A stretch of DNA of 64,000 nucleotides, taken from Micropterix aruncella. Lineage: Eukaryota > Arthropoda > Insecta > Lepidoptera > Micropterigidae. A model generated the notes under the pieces. It saw only the letters and a program-made list of their open reading frames with translations. It made no database searches and was not told the DNA's origin. Shown here piece after piece: positions 42,543 to 54,140 of this stretch. Position numbers and translations under genes: made by a program. Each line of letters begins with the position of its first letter. Position 1 is the first letter of the stretch. The stretch covers positions 35,055,610-35,119,609 of the forward strand of contig OX155950.1 in the NCBI GenBank assembly GCA_944548615.1. Reading direction: 5' to 3'.

Positions 42543-45128
42543 GTAAAGCATGCTCGGACGCGCTGCGCTTAAGGGACTTTTTGGCGAAGCATTTTACGCT
42601 AGGCGAAGTATTGCATACATTTACTTATTTTGTTATGCCCATTTGACTGGAGTTTTACTGATATTGCTTCTATTTTTGAAGAGTTATAAGTAAGACTCGT
42701 TTCGAAGGAGAATAGCGACATATGGATTTGAGTTTTTGTTACATAGTTTATCAAAGAATTGTGAAAAATAAGGATTATATAAATAAGAAGACGGGATATA
42801 AAGGATCGCTGAACTGGGTTGAGAAATATACTTTCTATGTATACATTTACATATAATAATATCCTCTTCCCTTTAATTGATTAAACAAATGTAACATTGC
42901 TCGCTGCGGGGGCGGAAACGTCCACAAAGGACTAATTAGTTTTATAGACACGAATAAAATACGTAATAACGTGCTTCTTTCACATCTATATTTGACGTAC
43001 CGATCAATACTCTACCGATGAAATATATTAATTAATTGGTAATTACTCTCCATGCAGTCGCCAAACTCTTAAAAGTATCCTCAGCATGCAACACTCATTT
43101 TTTTAATGAACTCTTATAAGAGTTCGCCGAAAGCTAGAGGTTAATTAATCGTGTAAAATTATTATTTTTCATTTTTGCCTACAAATTTTCTGTACTTTTA
43201 TATAGATGATCTGGATCATCTATTTCCTCTGGCATTCACAGGGTTAGTAACAACCCAAACTTGATAAATTGTGCCATTTCTCATTAAATTAGTGCCACAT
43301 TAGAACAAAAACGTTGAATTTGACTTCGCATTGCTACAGCTTTCCCCATCAAAAATTTTGAAGTATTGGTATAGAAACATCTCCGATACTAAGTTCTGCC
43401 GATCTTATATTGTGTGATATTTGTTTGATGACTACTGACGTAAATAATAAAGCCCATATTAAATTACGAATACGATAGGCAATTTACTGGCTTGTGTGGG
43501 ACTATTACCATTAGAGTTTTTATTTATGAACATAATATGTATGTATACGGACAACCTAGACATACGTGACACGACATGAACATATGTGCTTATAAGATAC
43601 AGACGTTTATCACGGTATGTTTTTTTTTCACTGACAAATTATGTCTATTCACAGCGAAAACAAACAGGATTTTCTTCATTTATTTGCAAATAAATTAAAT
43701 ATATTTTTAATTTAATCAGTCATTATACTTGCCTCAGGTCATAAAGATACAACAATAGATAGATAACAAGACTGCTCGGATGATTTGATGCAAACGTGGC
43801 GTGGTTATAGTGGGATGCAGACGTAGCGAATTAATTACTTCTGCATACACAGGTTTTATTCCCTAAGGCCCGGTATAAAGTCAACATGCGTATTTAATCA
43901 ATATAGCCGTCTCTTTCGCGCGCACCGAAATGAAGGCGAAACATAGGCGCACCAAAATGAAGAGCTCGCAGCCAATTTGCGTGACGGGGACTGCTAATAG
44001 TGTTGCATATACTCACTGCGCGCCCAATTGCCGTATGCGGAAATTTCGTTTATTATTCTATAGAAAGAAGAATAACAGATAATATAAAATACCATCAGCT
44101 CGGTTTCACAATCCCTTATTTAAGTAATTATTAATTGCTAGGCATATTGAAAGACATCGGGAAAACAAAAAAATGAAGCGGCTTTTTTTCTACCTATTTT
44201 ATTCCTCTCTCAACAGAGCCTTGACTTTATAGTCTACTATTCCGAGTTAATGTTATGTAAAATGTCGGTTGCAAGTAAACTCAGCTGAGTTTATCTAGAC
44301 CCGTAATTCAATCCCTTATTTAAGCTTATATGAACCTGAAAATTCGTCAAACATACTCCGTTCAACATTGTTTCATTACCAAAAGCATATTTTTAAATAT
44401 ACCATTACTTTCGACGTAATATACGTATTTCTCAAAGTGTCTCTTCAATACTATGAGTACTGTAACTTCTACATATAAAACCCTATACTATACACAAGCA
44501 TTTCACAAAATTCATCGACCGCCACGGAGCCCCAAACCCCCCCGGAAAAGAGACGCGCATAACTGCGAAATTCCTAGGTGTGTTCAGCTACGCGGAATTT
44601 ACCGTGATGCCTGAAAAGCGAAATATTATGTTTGTATTAAAATATCAGTAACCAGTAACGAAATTTAAATAAATGTAACCAAGTGTCGATTCCCATATAT
44701 TTTCTTTCTCCGCGTATCAATAATCTTATTTACGTTTTGTACTCGATTTACTTGATTTTTTGTAACAAAGAAAGAATTCCTTAAATGTAATTTATCGCTA
44801 ATTTCATTTCCAACCACTGAAAGATATAGTCACGAAATAACTACTTAACCCCATAAAAAGAACTGTATTTATATTCTTTATTTTTATTTATTGTTAGATT
44901 ATATATCAATTTTTTTAATTTGATATGGAATTTATAAGTACTATGAAATATGAGCTTGAATGTTGCCTTGCTTAAGAGATAAAGGCGTATCTACGATCAT
45001 TAAAGGCCCGATTGTTTGGCAATGGATTTGCCTGATAAAAAAACCAGCTATATAGCAAGCAATTCGGCTTACAAGGCTCGCAGACCCGAGCTCTAGATGG
45101 AGGAAGCGCTGAAGATATGTGCCAGTGG
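42543..45128. other. Unannotated stretch
   Basis: No coding domain, RNA gene or repeat pair is recognised. A locally GC-richer segment at 43,900-44,060 (CTCTTTCGCGCGCACCG) is unique in the window. Confidence 0.4.
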
Positions 45129-45450
45129 CTAGTATATACTGATTATATACAGCGTCTTTGGAAGGTCGTTGGAAAGTTCGTAAGGGGTGGCAATGAATTG
45201 CAACAGAGTTTGGAGGTCACTATTTTCCTTGATTATTTTTAGATCTCTAGTATATGCTTCCTTCAAAGTAACTTCTGAAGGATCGCAATGTTTACCTTTT
45301 TTAACATTAAATGTATGAAAAGGTTCATCCTCTTGCAAACTGTTTTTCAACATAATATTTCCATATGATGATTTATATAAATGATCCCAAAATATTTGGT
45401 TCGAAATGATACTGTCATTGTTTGTATCTCCAATTTTCTTTTTTTAAATA
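45129..45450 (-). CDS. Unidentified open frame, possible exon or element fragment
   Basis: The frame stays open for about 107 codons from around 45,450 to a stop at 45,129 (KIGDTNNDSIISNQIFWDHL, then KNSLQEDEPFHTFNVKKGKH, TLKEAYTRDLKIIKENSDLQ). The composition is protein-like (charged, few low-complexity runs). No motif is recognised, and there is no good start context at the nominal ATG (45,353). A second frame upstream (45,495-45,713) might belong to the same broken gene. It may be a transposon-derived exon or chance. Confidence 0.25.
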
Positions 45451-45787
45451 CTACATAAAACCAGAAAAAGCCAAAAAATCTTTCAATTGAAATTTTAGGG
45501 TAGTAATTCTAACCAAATTATACCAATCATTGGAATTGCTTGTTTATGATCTAATATGATTGATATAATATGATCAAATGTGAAAAAGAAAAAAATGCAT
45601 TTATCACTATCTGACCACTTTTGTACGTGAAGTAGTGAACAAAGGTTTATGAGCTTATGACAAATTGAAAAACATATTTTGGTCAGGACTGCATATTTAC
45701 TCATAATGGTCAAACATGTTAGTCATCATCATCTGACCAAATGGTACACATGTAATTTTTCATGAGGAAGATTTTTATGATTCCCGC

Positions 45788-46022
45788 ATTGTTGTAACTC
45801 GCCACTAGGTGACGCTGCAGCGCATCAACTTCTATACCGCTCAACCGATCGCCATGATATATATAGGTTTATGACCACGTGATATATTTTCGATCTAACA
45901 ACCACTTTGTTATAACTCGCCACTAGATGGCTTTACAGCACATCCTTTTCTGTACCGTTCAACCAATCGCCATGAAACTTGGTATACATAAGTATTTTAG
46001 CACGGAATTAGGTTTTCAGAAT
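45788..46022 (+). repeat. Two tandem copies of a ~117-bp unit
   Basis: Units start at about 45,789 and 45,906. Both have TTGTTRTAACTCGCCACTAG, GCAGCGCATC or ACAGCACATC, CTRTACCGYTCAACC and ATCGCCATGA. Their CCACTAGRTGRC word is frequent in moth and butterfly repeats, which fits the suspected host group. Confidence 0.65.
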
Positions 46023-46902
46023 ATATCTTTTTGTATTTTACCGGTAATACACATAACAAACGATGCTGATAAACATGTTTAACCCTTGGAGTAAATGGGT
46101 ATTTTCATGGATGCATCTGTGTCTTTTCCAGGATTTTCGGCGACATCGACTTAAAGTACTATAACTACGAAACTACTACACCAATCATAAAAAGAACAAC
46201 TGCACAATGATTGCATTGAAATTTCGAATATAGAATATTGAAATATCATTTTGTAAAACAATTAGATAATTATGAATAAATATGAGAACGTCAAAGAAGT
46301 GAAAAAAACGCGCGACCAGATCTGGTCGTATCATACTCAACGGGTTAAATAGAGTAAATGCTTTCAGATATTTTAAATACCAAAAATACGAAATTTAAAA
46401 CTTACCTGATGCGATACCCCAAGAATTTAAATTAACACAGAACAGCGTGCCTGGTATGGGAAAAATAGTCTCCTTTTATTTTTAACAACAACCCACTCCT
46501 AGTACTCTTTTCAACCCTCTTAAGCAAAATCCGAAGTTTTATCCGATCTCGATAAAACTTTGCAAACGTATCAAGCAGGTGGGGGAAGACGGGGTGGGTA
46601 AAGCGTCAGCGATGGACAACACATCTATTATACCTATACATTTTGAAACAAATACAGCCTCGCTTATAAAGGATGACTTTTAAAAAAGGGCCACTATATA
46701 GGAATAAAAAACTATGGCACCTAGAAAAAAAGTCTTGAAAGAAGTTGTGATACCGATTTTGATGAAATAAAAAACTATTTTTTTTACAAATCCGCATTTT
46801 GACGTATATCCTCAAAAAAATAACACCTTGTAATGCCACATGATGCAATTCGAATTAGGATCAAATTATCCAAAGGAAAATTATGTCAAAAAAAAATAGA
46901 AA

Positions 46903-47226
46903 GTGCCTGATTATTGTCTTTTTCATTTTCCATACGAAATCTTTGCAAATGCCAATTTGGCGATGCTGCGACTAACTATCGTCAATAATAGTATAAAAAA
47001 ATGCAATGAAACCATCGTTTATAACAAAAATAAATTCCTGAAATTAGTATATTCCGAGTATAACTCTAAAACACTGTTTAAAAACAAAACACAAGTTCAA
47101 AAAAAAAGAAAAAACAAAATCTCGTATTTCATTTTCAAATTATTATTTATTACAAATTTCGATGTTGTGTGTTTAGTGTCAAGTGGACTACATATTAGTC
47201 CACAGTTGCTTATTATTTTTCAGTAG
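46903..47226 (+). CDS. Unidentified 107-codon frame inside the inverted-repeat element
   Basis: It begins MPDYCLFHFPYEIF and is lysine- and asparagine-rich in the middle with a hydrophobic stretch near the C-terminus. I recognise no family. Its position between terminal inverted repeats is the only reason to mention it. The AT-rich codon use suggests chance is likely. Confidence 0.15.
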   Translation: MPDYCLFHFPYEIFANANLAMLRLTIVNNSIKKCNETIVYNKNKFLKLVYSEYNSKTLFKNKTQVQKKRKNKISYFIFKLLFITNFDVVCLVSSGLHISPQLLIIFQ

Positions 47227-47500
47227 TGTGTAGTCTACAATTATAGTTTGTAATCAAAAATTATAAAATAAATTTTAAGCACTTGGGATATTAGGATGTA
47301 ATATTCCTTCAGGATAAAAACCGTATTAAGCGTGTACAAAAACTTGTTTGGTTGCGATACTCGATCCGCTGAATTCGATCTTGTATACGGGTTACTATGG
47401 TTTAAAGTTTAAATCTAAGAAAGTAGAATATGTTTTAAATATTTTAAATGCCTAGAATAGATATAGAATTTAGTTAGGTGATAATATTCATAGAGAATTC

Positions 47501-47537
47501 CAGATTAGACAAGATCCATGAAATATTGTCTAATCTG
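47501..47537. repeat. Hairpin, 12-bp perfect stem
   Basis: CAGATTAGACAA and TTGTCTAATCTG separated by 13 bases, inside the inverted-repeat element. Confidence 0.6.
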
Positions 47538-48925
47538 CTTTGCAAAAAAATGTGGTAATATGCTAATATGTACTATTGCTAATATGTACTCTTTTTTGTT
47601 AAATCTACTGGATAATTTTATAAAATATAATTAAAAAAGTTTTTGTCTGGTTTTGTCATTAGTTTGTAGTAGAAATAGGTTGCAACAATGCTCCTTCGAG
47701 TGATTTGTTCCTGGTGGAAAATTTACTCGTGACTTTCTCAAAAAAGTATTTTTTTTTCTAAATTGTCATTTTTATTATTATTAAAATCGGTATCACAAAA
47801 CTTTTCAGAATTGTTGATTAAGTGTAATAGTTTCATATTTCTGCATAGTGGTCCTTTTATAAAACACACTGTAGTTACCTATATGTAGGTACAAAGCACA
47901 ATCGTCTCAACGGACGTTTCCGCGGACGCCTTCAGGGTCGAAGCGTCTGATTTGCCGGAGGCATCATCCGCTTCGCTTATTCCTGCCTTTTCTGCTTGTT
48001 GGAGATGCAGAAACTTTTGCTACATTTTAGAGTTGATTGCTCTGAAGAATTGTACAGTCAGAGATGTATCTTTAGTGTAATTAATAAATTACTAAGGTGA
48101 ATAAAATAAGTATAGGTATATGGCTATGGCGTGTAAAATCTTAAAATGATTCGAAGTATTTAATACAAATTATTCAATAATTTATAAAAGGATTTTTTTA
48201 AAGAAATCCGTGAATTTTCTCTCAACTATACATATACTAAATAAATCTAAAAGATAATCTAATAAACATAAAAATCTCTGGAGTAGATATTTATAAATAA
48301 TTTATATATTCGTGAGTTACAAAAGTTGAATGATCTATAAGGTCATAACTTTTAAATACATTAACCGACTTGGAAAAAAAATGTTGGTGATTTGTTTCGA
48401 TTGCAAATATAAATATTTCACAAGAAAATGCCGTAAAAAAGGTATTTTTTCTTTGATGTTTCACTCCCCTAGTGGTGAATTAAGCCTGTGGTCCATGTAA
48501 ACCATTACAATCCATCTTTTTCATTCGGCACATTCTGTATTGATATATCTAGCTTTGACCCGCATGGGGGGTCACGTTTCTAATGTTGGGCTTGGGTTTC
48601 TGTTTTAATATTGTGATTTGCGTCATCTGCCCAGTGCTTGGATTTACGGTCCTTTGTGGATGAGACTTCAATTCTTGGGATCTGTAATCAGTGGCCATCA
48701 TAAACCCGATTATCCAAGTCCCGCTTCATCTCTTCGTAGAATCTGACGCAATTGAAAAAAATTGAAAGCATTGAAATTGACATTGGAATTGCAAGCATTG
48801 AAATTGACAAGCATTGAAAAAATGAAGCAGAGAAAAACGTGGAGTCGGGAAATTGATGTCACGAGACATAGAAAAATAAAATTTAATAAGGTTATTGGAG
48901 AGCTAACGGAAATTCACTCCGATAC

Positions 48926-49720
48926 TATGGTGACTGAATATAATTTCCAATGCCTCTTTAGCAAGGTCATCCCAAATAGTCAAGACTGTAGTCAAAAGCG
49001 AATCGTACCAGTTAACGCGATCATCTGGCATAAATATTGGTTAAAAACGGTAGAGAAAAAGGTAATTGGAATTAAAAGACTAGCGGTCAAAATAACAACG
49101 CTCTAGCGTACATGCAACAGTACTTCAATCTGAAATATTATATGCCCTATTGCATACGTGCATGAAAACCTGAAGAAGAAAATTAAATACAGCAACTAGA
49201 CTATATACAGATATACAGAAATTCTCAGACAGTTAAGTGACTCTGAAAGCACTAAACGTTAGGATATTATGCTGACTAAATGTAATTTCCAATACCCCTT
49301 CAGTACGGTAATCTGGACCAGAGAACTCTGGGATCAACACTGCATCGTACCACCGAACGCGATCATCTGGTACTACTGGTCAAAAACAGACAAGGAAACG
49401 GGAATTGGAATCAAAGGGCCAACGACCAAAATAGAAATGACTCTGGCAAAACCAGCAACGGTATTCCAATCCGAAATATATGCCATTAGTACATACACGC
49501 ACGGACTTGTATGAAGAAGAAATGCAGCGATCAGACGCTATAGGGATATATGCACAAAAAAGCCGCTCTGGATGCATTAAACTTGAGGAAAGTCACATCC
49601 AAACTAGCCTGGAATACCCACAGAATCTCATTGAACGGTCTTCCATATATATTGTAAACCTTATCTGGGTAGTGGGATGCAGCAATATACAAGGAAATGA
49701 GGAAGCCAATTAAAACCCTT
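48926..49720 (+). pseudogene. Decayed RNase H domain of a non-LTR retrotransposon, partly duplicated
   Basis: Second unit (from 49,269): WYYWSKTDKETGIGIKGP, AKPATVFQSEIYAIS, then after frameshifts KAALDALNLRKVTSKLAWNT and IWVVGCSNIQGNEEAN. This follows the LINE RNase H pattern WYTDGSKT..G.G..I, ..VFQAEI.AI, LVWVPGH..I.GNE.AD, with the first aspartate and the histidine already lost. The first unit (48,926-49,106) repeats the beginning (TEYNFQCLFSKVIP ... IWHKYWLKT) about 343 bases upstream, so an internal tandem duplication preceded decay. The sequence just before 48,830 has repeated GCATTGAAATTGACA words. No active product. Confidence 0.65.
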
Positions 49721-49795
49721 CATGGGACAAGAACCAGCCATATCTCGTATGAGAAATTTGTTTGTAGTCGCAATGTTCGTATCTGCGTTGAAACA

Positions 49796-49860
49796 CTGGT
49801 CAGATCGCTGAAGTTAAGCAGCGTGAGGCACGGTTAGTACTTAGAGGAGTGATAAAACTT
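49796..49860 (+). repeat. 5S rRNA-derived fragment, copy 3
   Basis: GTCAGATCGCTGAAGTTAAG and GGCACGGTTAGTACTTAGA match the central part of 5S rRNA. The C-box region is degraded (GGAGTGATAAAAC). It lies just after the RNase H remnant and in the same orientation as the other 5S-like copies. Confidence 0.6.
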
Positions 49861-50380
49861 ACCTAGCTCAAATAATTCATCTATTGTTTCTCTAATCAAG
49901 GTTTCTGTGACATATAGCAATTGTGTTCTAAGCCATAATTATGAAGATTAGAAACTCTATTATTTTTAATGATTAAATTAATTTACTCATTATCAACTTA
50001 CAATTATTATAATATTCAATAGTCAAAACCTAACTAGGCTGCCGCCTGTTTAAATGTAGAATATTATCTTAAATCATCATTTTGAGAAATTCATAATCAT
50101 GGTCATATTTAATTGTAATTAAATTACCCTAATTACCTACATGAAATTCAAAACAAAATTTCTTGAAAAAATATTACATACTATTAATAATATGCAAGTA
50201 GTTAAAAATATAATACATATTTAATAAAACATCTGTAATAGTTAAAATATACTTACAATTATAAAATTGAAATTTAAAAAATCGTCAAAAATAGTTCATA
50301 GTATATTCAAGGTAATAAAATAATAATAATAACAATTTATAATTTATATCTATGTTTTTATTTTAACTGCCCTACCATAC
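49861..50380. other. Unannotated AT-rich spacer
   Basis: Very AT-rich, no recognised content. Confidence 0.4.
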
Positions 50381-50444
50381 GAACGTACGTGATAAGGCCG
50401 ATATATTATCGCCCGAACGCAACAAGCCGTATCCCGTACGTTCA
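50381..50444. repeat. Short hairpin repeat, GTGATACGG core, copy 2
   Basis: GAACGTACGTGATAAGG and CCGTATCCCGTACGTTC with the same spacer (CGCCCGAACGCAACAAG) as 16,893-16,955. Differences between copies are only a few bases, although the flanks are unrelated apart from a short CTACC word before the left arm. Confidence 0.65.
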
Positions 50445-50686
50445 ATTTTCAAAAAAGTTTTTGAGATAACTTTTTGAGATTTATTTGTATGAGTAATGAA
50501 TAGTTAAAAAGTCATAATTCATAAGCCTATTCATATTTAGCAGTTTATTTGCAGAATGTATTTAAATTAGGTTGATCGATGTTTTACCTACATTCAATAC
50601 AAAATATATCTGAAAATGAGAAATGTATTGAAACCAACCTAAGGAATTTTACCTACTCTTTGAATAATGGCATAGTTGGCATACAC

Positions 50687-50969
50687 GGCCCGGTGTCATA
50701 GTGGTTAGGTCGCCTGATCTTACATTGTAAGGTCCCGGGTTCGATTCACGGCTGGGTCACCATTTTCCGTTGGGATCTAATCAACGGAATTGCATTTTCA
50801 ATTCTGTCGATGGAATGCAATAACAAAACACACTTACAGACATGTTATACGCACACATACATATAACACGTCATAGTAGGGTTGGTTGTAAGAGATTGTC
50901 ATATGGCAATAAACCCGCCCTTTGTGACATTTTCCCAATAAAGAGTATAAACAAACAAACAAACAATAA
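50687..50969 (+). repeat. tRNA-derived SINE
   Basis: The head (50,687-50,761) folds like a tRNA: the 7-bp acceptor GGCCCGG/CTGGGTC, an A-box region TAGTGGTTAGG and a B box GGTTCGATTC. The anticodon arm (TTACATTGTAA) is not a normal 7-base loop. It is followed by a non-tRNA body with CAATAAACCCGCCC and an AATAAA, and an AAAC repeat tail (50,950-50,965). RNA polymerase III would start at the internal boxes, and copying depends on a partner LINE. It is not a functional tRNA gene. Confidence 0.8.
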
Positions 50970-51681
50970 TACACCAAAGGTAAGGCGGTTAATATGCCGA
51001 ACAGATATTTTAATATAAACAATCGTGTATCAACATGTATGATAAAACCACCATATCCAAATGAAATTGGCTAAATGTACATTACTCGTCTCAATGAATA
51101 TAATAAGGCCGATTTCTTATTAAAGTCGTCATCACAAATCAACACGTATGCGAAATGCACTTAATAATTTTAATTTGAATGGCGCGAGTTAAATAAAGTC
51201 ACGTAAATAATAAGAATTGGCACGTGAAATAGCACTCTTCGGGGGCCGCGCGCTCTGAATTCGCATTGGCAGCTGTGCATTCCGCGCTCTCTATTTTTTT
51301 GCAAATTGAATTTCTGCAAATGAATTATTGCCGGCCATTAAAACGATTTCGATATGGCGAAATAATGTGCGAGGCCCGACCAATATTTTTCGTGACGATC
51401 GCCCCGTGACGGGGAAATATGGCCACCAGAGCCGCCCTGCAGTTTTGCACAGAAACGTCATACTGTAATAATCATTTTCCGCTGTAAACGGCAATAGAAA
51501 ACACAGAACAATAATAAATCTATTTTATTCGAAATCAATGTGCCTGTATTGGGGGGCTTTGATGTTGAATGATATACACCGTTGTTAAACAATATATGAC
51601 GATCTTGGAGCCAGAGTGGTTTAAGACACAAAAGTATATTATAAAATCAAAGACTATCGCGGTTGTTTGACATTATAAATA

Positions 51682-51837
51682 GGATAGAAAACGAATTTAC
51701 CGCGTGAACTTTGTAGCAGCCGACGTTTCGGTGACGTTACAGCCGCCATTGTCCAGGGTAGACTGGACAACGGCGGCTGCAAAGTCACCGAAACGTCGGA
51801 TGCTACAAATTTCACGCGGTAAATTCGTTTTCTATCC
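51682..51837. mobile_element. Foldback MITE (family E), nearly full-length palindrome
   Basis: Arms of about 75 bp: GGATAGAAAACGAATTTACC, GCGTGAACTTTGTAGC, CCGACGTTTCGGTGACG, CCGCCATTGTCCAG, mirrored as CTGGACAACGGCGG to GGTAAATTCGTTTTCTATCC with only a handful of mismatches and a 6-base loop (GGTAGA). Single arms or fragments recur near 1,320, 3,785 and 52,800. No coding capacity. Transcripts would form long hairpins, a possible small-RNA source. Confidence 0.8.
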
Positions 51838-52123
51838 AAAAGTATATTTCTGAAAAAAGGAGGCAAACGCGTTAGAGGTTGCTATTGATAATCTATAAGC
51901 CTTTTAATAGTTTTTTTAACTTAATTGTAATGCCGATGAGTGCCAAATATAATAGAAAATAGTTTTTCCAAAATATTTTTTTAAATAAAGCTTACATTCT
52001 TAGTTTTATGAAAAAAAATTACTTAGATCACTAAGTCATTTAGTAAATTTGAAAAATTAGGAAAAACTGTTAAAGTTATAAAGAAAAAAACATGTCCTCT
52101 CGCATCATAAGATAAACCAAAAC
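51838..52123. other. Unannotated AT-rich spacer
   Basis: Nothing recognised. The stretch 51,598-51,620 (GATCTTGGAGCCAGAGTGG) before the foldback element is mirrored at 52,758-52,780, so this spacer may be interior to an older inverted-repeat element of about 1.2 kb. Confidence 0.35.
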
Positions 52124-52324
52124 TTAATCATCACCTACTACAGCAGGCAATAGGTTATCATCGCCTGGTGCTTCGTCACCGCCTCCTCTTCTCGGGACAT
52201 GTGGTAATGTCAAGAAAAACGGGTGATGGATGGGTGGAAAAATTTGAGATTTTTTTTGTCTTGTATTTTTTAATACGGTATTATCTAGTTTTGGAGGCTT
52301 TTTCCGGTATATAATTCTTGAGGT
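52124..52324 (-). CDS. Possible terminal exon or element fragment, 66 codons, no start
   Basis: On the minus strand the frame between two stops reads SRIIYRKKPPKLDNTVLKNT, FPPIHHPFFLTLPHV, PRRGGGDEAPGDDNLLPAVV and ends GDD. The mix of a basic N-terminal half and an acidic, glycine-rich C-terminus looks more protein-like than random AT-rich frames. A pyrimidine tract plus CTCAAG precedes it (about 52,320-52,345) and could be a splice acceptor. I do not recognise the family. It could be a host last exon or a transposon gene end. Confidence 0.25.
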   Translation of the reverse strand, partial: TSRIIYRKKPPKLDNTVLKNTRQKKSQIFPPIHHPFFLTLPHVPRRGGGDEAPGDDNLLPAVVGDD

Positions 52325-52974
52325 TTAAAAAAAAAGTTTTGGAATCAAAAAAGTATACCGTCTGGTTTCAGGTCAACTTTTCATGAGTATCGGTGTAAGC
52401 ATCATTGTAACTTAGTGAGATTGATTTAATGACTGACTTATTTAGTGATTTAATGAATAACTTAGTGAGCTCAGTAAGCTTAATTTGTTCCTGTATTGCA
52501 CTTAGGTTACTTTGGTTAACCAAAAACTATTTCAACTCTGGTAAAATTGGGACCATTTTGATCTAGGTGCAGTTTGTTACGTAGATCACTATAGCGTTCT
52601 ATTATTTTGCAGATCGCACAAATTTTATAGTGAAATGTTGCGATTTATCAAGGAAAATATCACTGAAGATCCCTTAGATCAGTGTGGCATGGGAGAATTA
52701 AGAATTTTATGTGGCATTATGCAAAAAAGTATATTTTGCTAAAAATGTCACATAGACCAGTCTGGCTCCAAGATCGTCATATCTGGTATATGAAATTGAA
52801 AACTTTCACGGTTTTTTATCATTATAAAATAAATAAATATATACTTTACCACGTGAAAGTAGCTATGAAACGGCCCGTAACTATCGACTGAAGAAAGACA
52901 GATAAAAACGTTCAGCGAGAAAAATCGACGATCTGTGAATATATCTTGGATAGTGAAACGAACCACTGTGGGTA
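52325..52974. other. Mostly unannotated; foldback family E fragment
   Basis: Bases ~52,798-52,870 (CTTTCACGGTT ... TTACCACGTGAAAGTAGC) resemble one arm and flank of the 51,682 foldback. CCAGTCTGGCTCCAAGATCG at 52,758 mirrors 51,601. The remainder holds nothing recognised. Confidence 0.35.
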
Positions 52975-53250
52975 CTCCACACTGTTGATTGTTTCCTGAT
53001 GAGCTAATGGGGAAACTAGCCCTAAGGCCAGAGTCCTGCCCGGGCTCGCACTTCATGCGTGGAGGCCGCCGGATGGGTGTTGACCCGTGAGTGTGACCAA
53101 CCCTGGACAAAATGGGTTTTCGTGGCCAACTCAGCAAGAGCCCATTAGCTCCCCCAATGGCTCTTCATGGAGGCTACTTTATAGGTGCTAAACCGTGAGT
53201 TAAGCCGACCAAATATAACAAGCAGGCATTAATGGCACAACTGCACAGAA
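52975..53250 (+). repeat. Dispersed repeat family A, 3' module
   Basis: GGATGGGTGTTGACCCGTGA, GGCCAACTCAGCAAGAGCCC and ATTAGCTCCC match the distal part of the 41,035 copy in opposite orientation. The preceding 5' half is absent. Confidence 0.65.
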
Positions 53251-53376
53251 ACCGATAGCTGCCGATAAGTGATATAGTGAGTGATACGTATTTGGTCGAT
53301 AACATTGTTGATTCGGAAAATTCATAGCCTTTCCTTCGTTGTCCATTGATCTTCGGACCATCTTCAAAGCGGTTTT

Positions 53377-53410
53377 ACCACCACTATACCCTGAATGGTA
53401 TAGTGGTGGT
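53377..53410. repeat. Perfect 14-bp stem hairpin
   Basis: ACCACCACTATACC-CTGAAT-GGTATAGTGGTGGT. Confidence 0.6.
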
Positions 53411-53724
53411 TAAATGGAGTCGTCCCCGAAAGCCCGTTGGATCTTGTGAATGGCTTCCACTTAGATGTCCCAAAGTTTTGGTAAAAAATGACACAATTTC
53501 TGACAAGTCCAACATCCTTGACAATCTGACAGGTGCTCATTATACTTTCTCACTCATCAGCTGATTGCCACAAACTGATGCTTTTAGCAGCCGTCAATAA
53601 AATCACACATGTGCCCTTTCCCTTTAGATCTCCATGTACTGATGCACGCTCCCCTCCTATTCCAATTGTTTACGAGGAAAAAAACGTGGAATAGATTGCG
53701 TATCGAGAACAGTTGGGCGGTGTC

Positions 53725-54140
53725 GACTACAACGGGCGAACCCGTCACCGTCACGATATGTGATCATTATTTCAGTCATGGGATGAGAGTAGAAGACTTA
53801 GACAATGACGATCCACGCAAGAGACCATGATCGTTTCAAGCGCGGCTGCCACAAGGTAAACAAACGCCTCCGCTCTATATGAAACAAAGTCGTTTCCAGA
53901 CTCCCGCGGCTATTTGTCGGAGTGTACAATCGATTGGCTAACACCGCAAGGTGCACAAACCATGCAGGCGCGTTTGAAGTACGATTTACAGGGAAACTGG
54001 CCGTGGGCACAGAGTGCTATCCGGGTCCGCACTTCTGTTTGGAGGATGCCCGATAGGTGTTGTCCTGTGAGTTTGGCCGACCCTTACACATAGGTTATAA
54101 TGGCTCAACTGCACTGAGCCCATTAGCTCCCTAGCGTATA
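53725..54140 (+). repeat. Dispersed repeat family A, internally deleted copy
   Basis: It has the start (GACTACAACGGGCGAACCCG), the block GCTCTATATGAAACA to ACAATCGATTGGCTAACA and the distal end (TAGGTGTTGTCCTGTGAG, GAGCCCATTAGCTCCCTAG). The GC-rich middle is largely missing, so it spans only about 415 bases. Confidence 0.7.

Larger units (their letters stand above)
46684..47858. mobile_element. DNA element with ~77-bp terminal inverted repeats
   Basis: Left terminus 46,684-46,760 (AAAAGGGCCACTATATAGG ... GTTGTGATACCGATTTT) is the imperfect complement of 47,783-47,858 (AAAATCGGTATCACAAAAC ... GCATAGTGGTCCTTTT), about 70% identical by eye. Total length is 1.18 kb. A clean target duplication is not visible (TTAA beside the left end, ATAA beside the right). 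The interior has a 107-codon frame (46,903-47,226) without a known domain. It is probably an old non-autonomous transposon; the superfamily is unassigned. Confidence 0.6.

Noticed and set aside
50687..50761. Functional tRNA gene
   Set aside because: The anticodon arm is abnormal, and it continues into a SINE body with a simple-repeat tail.
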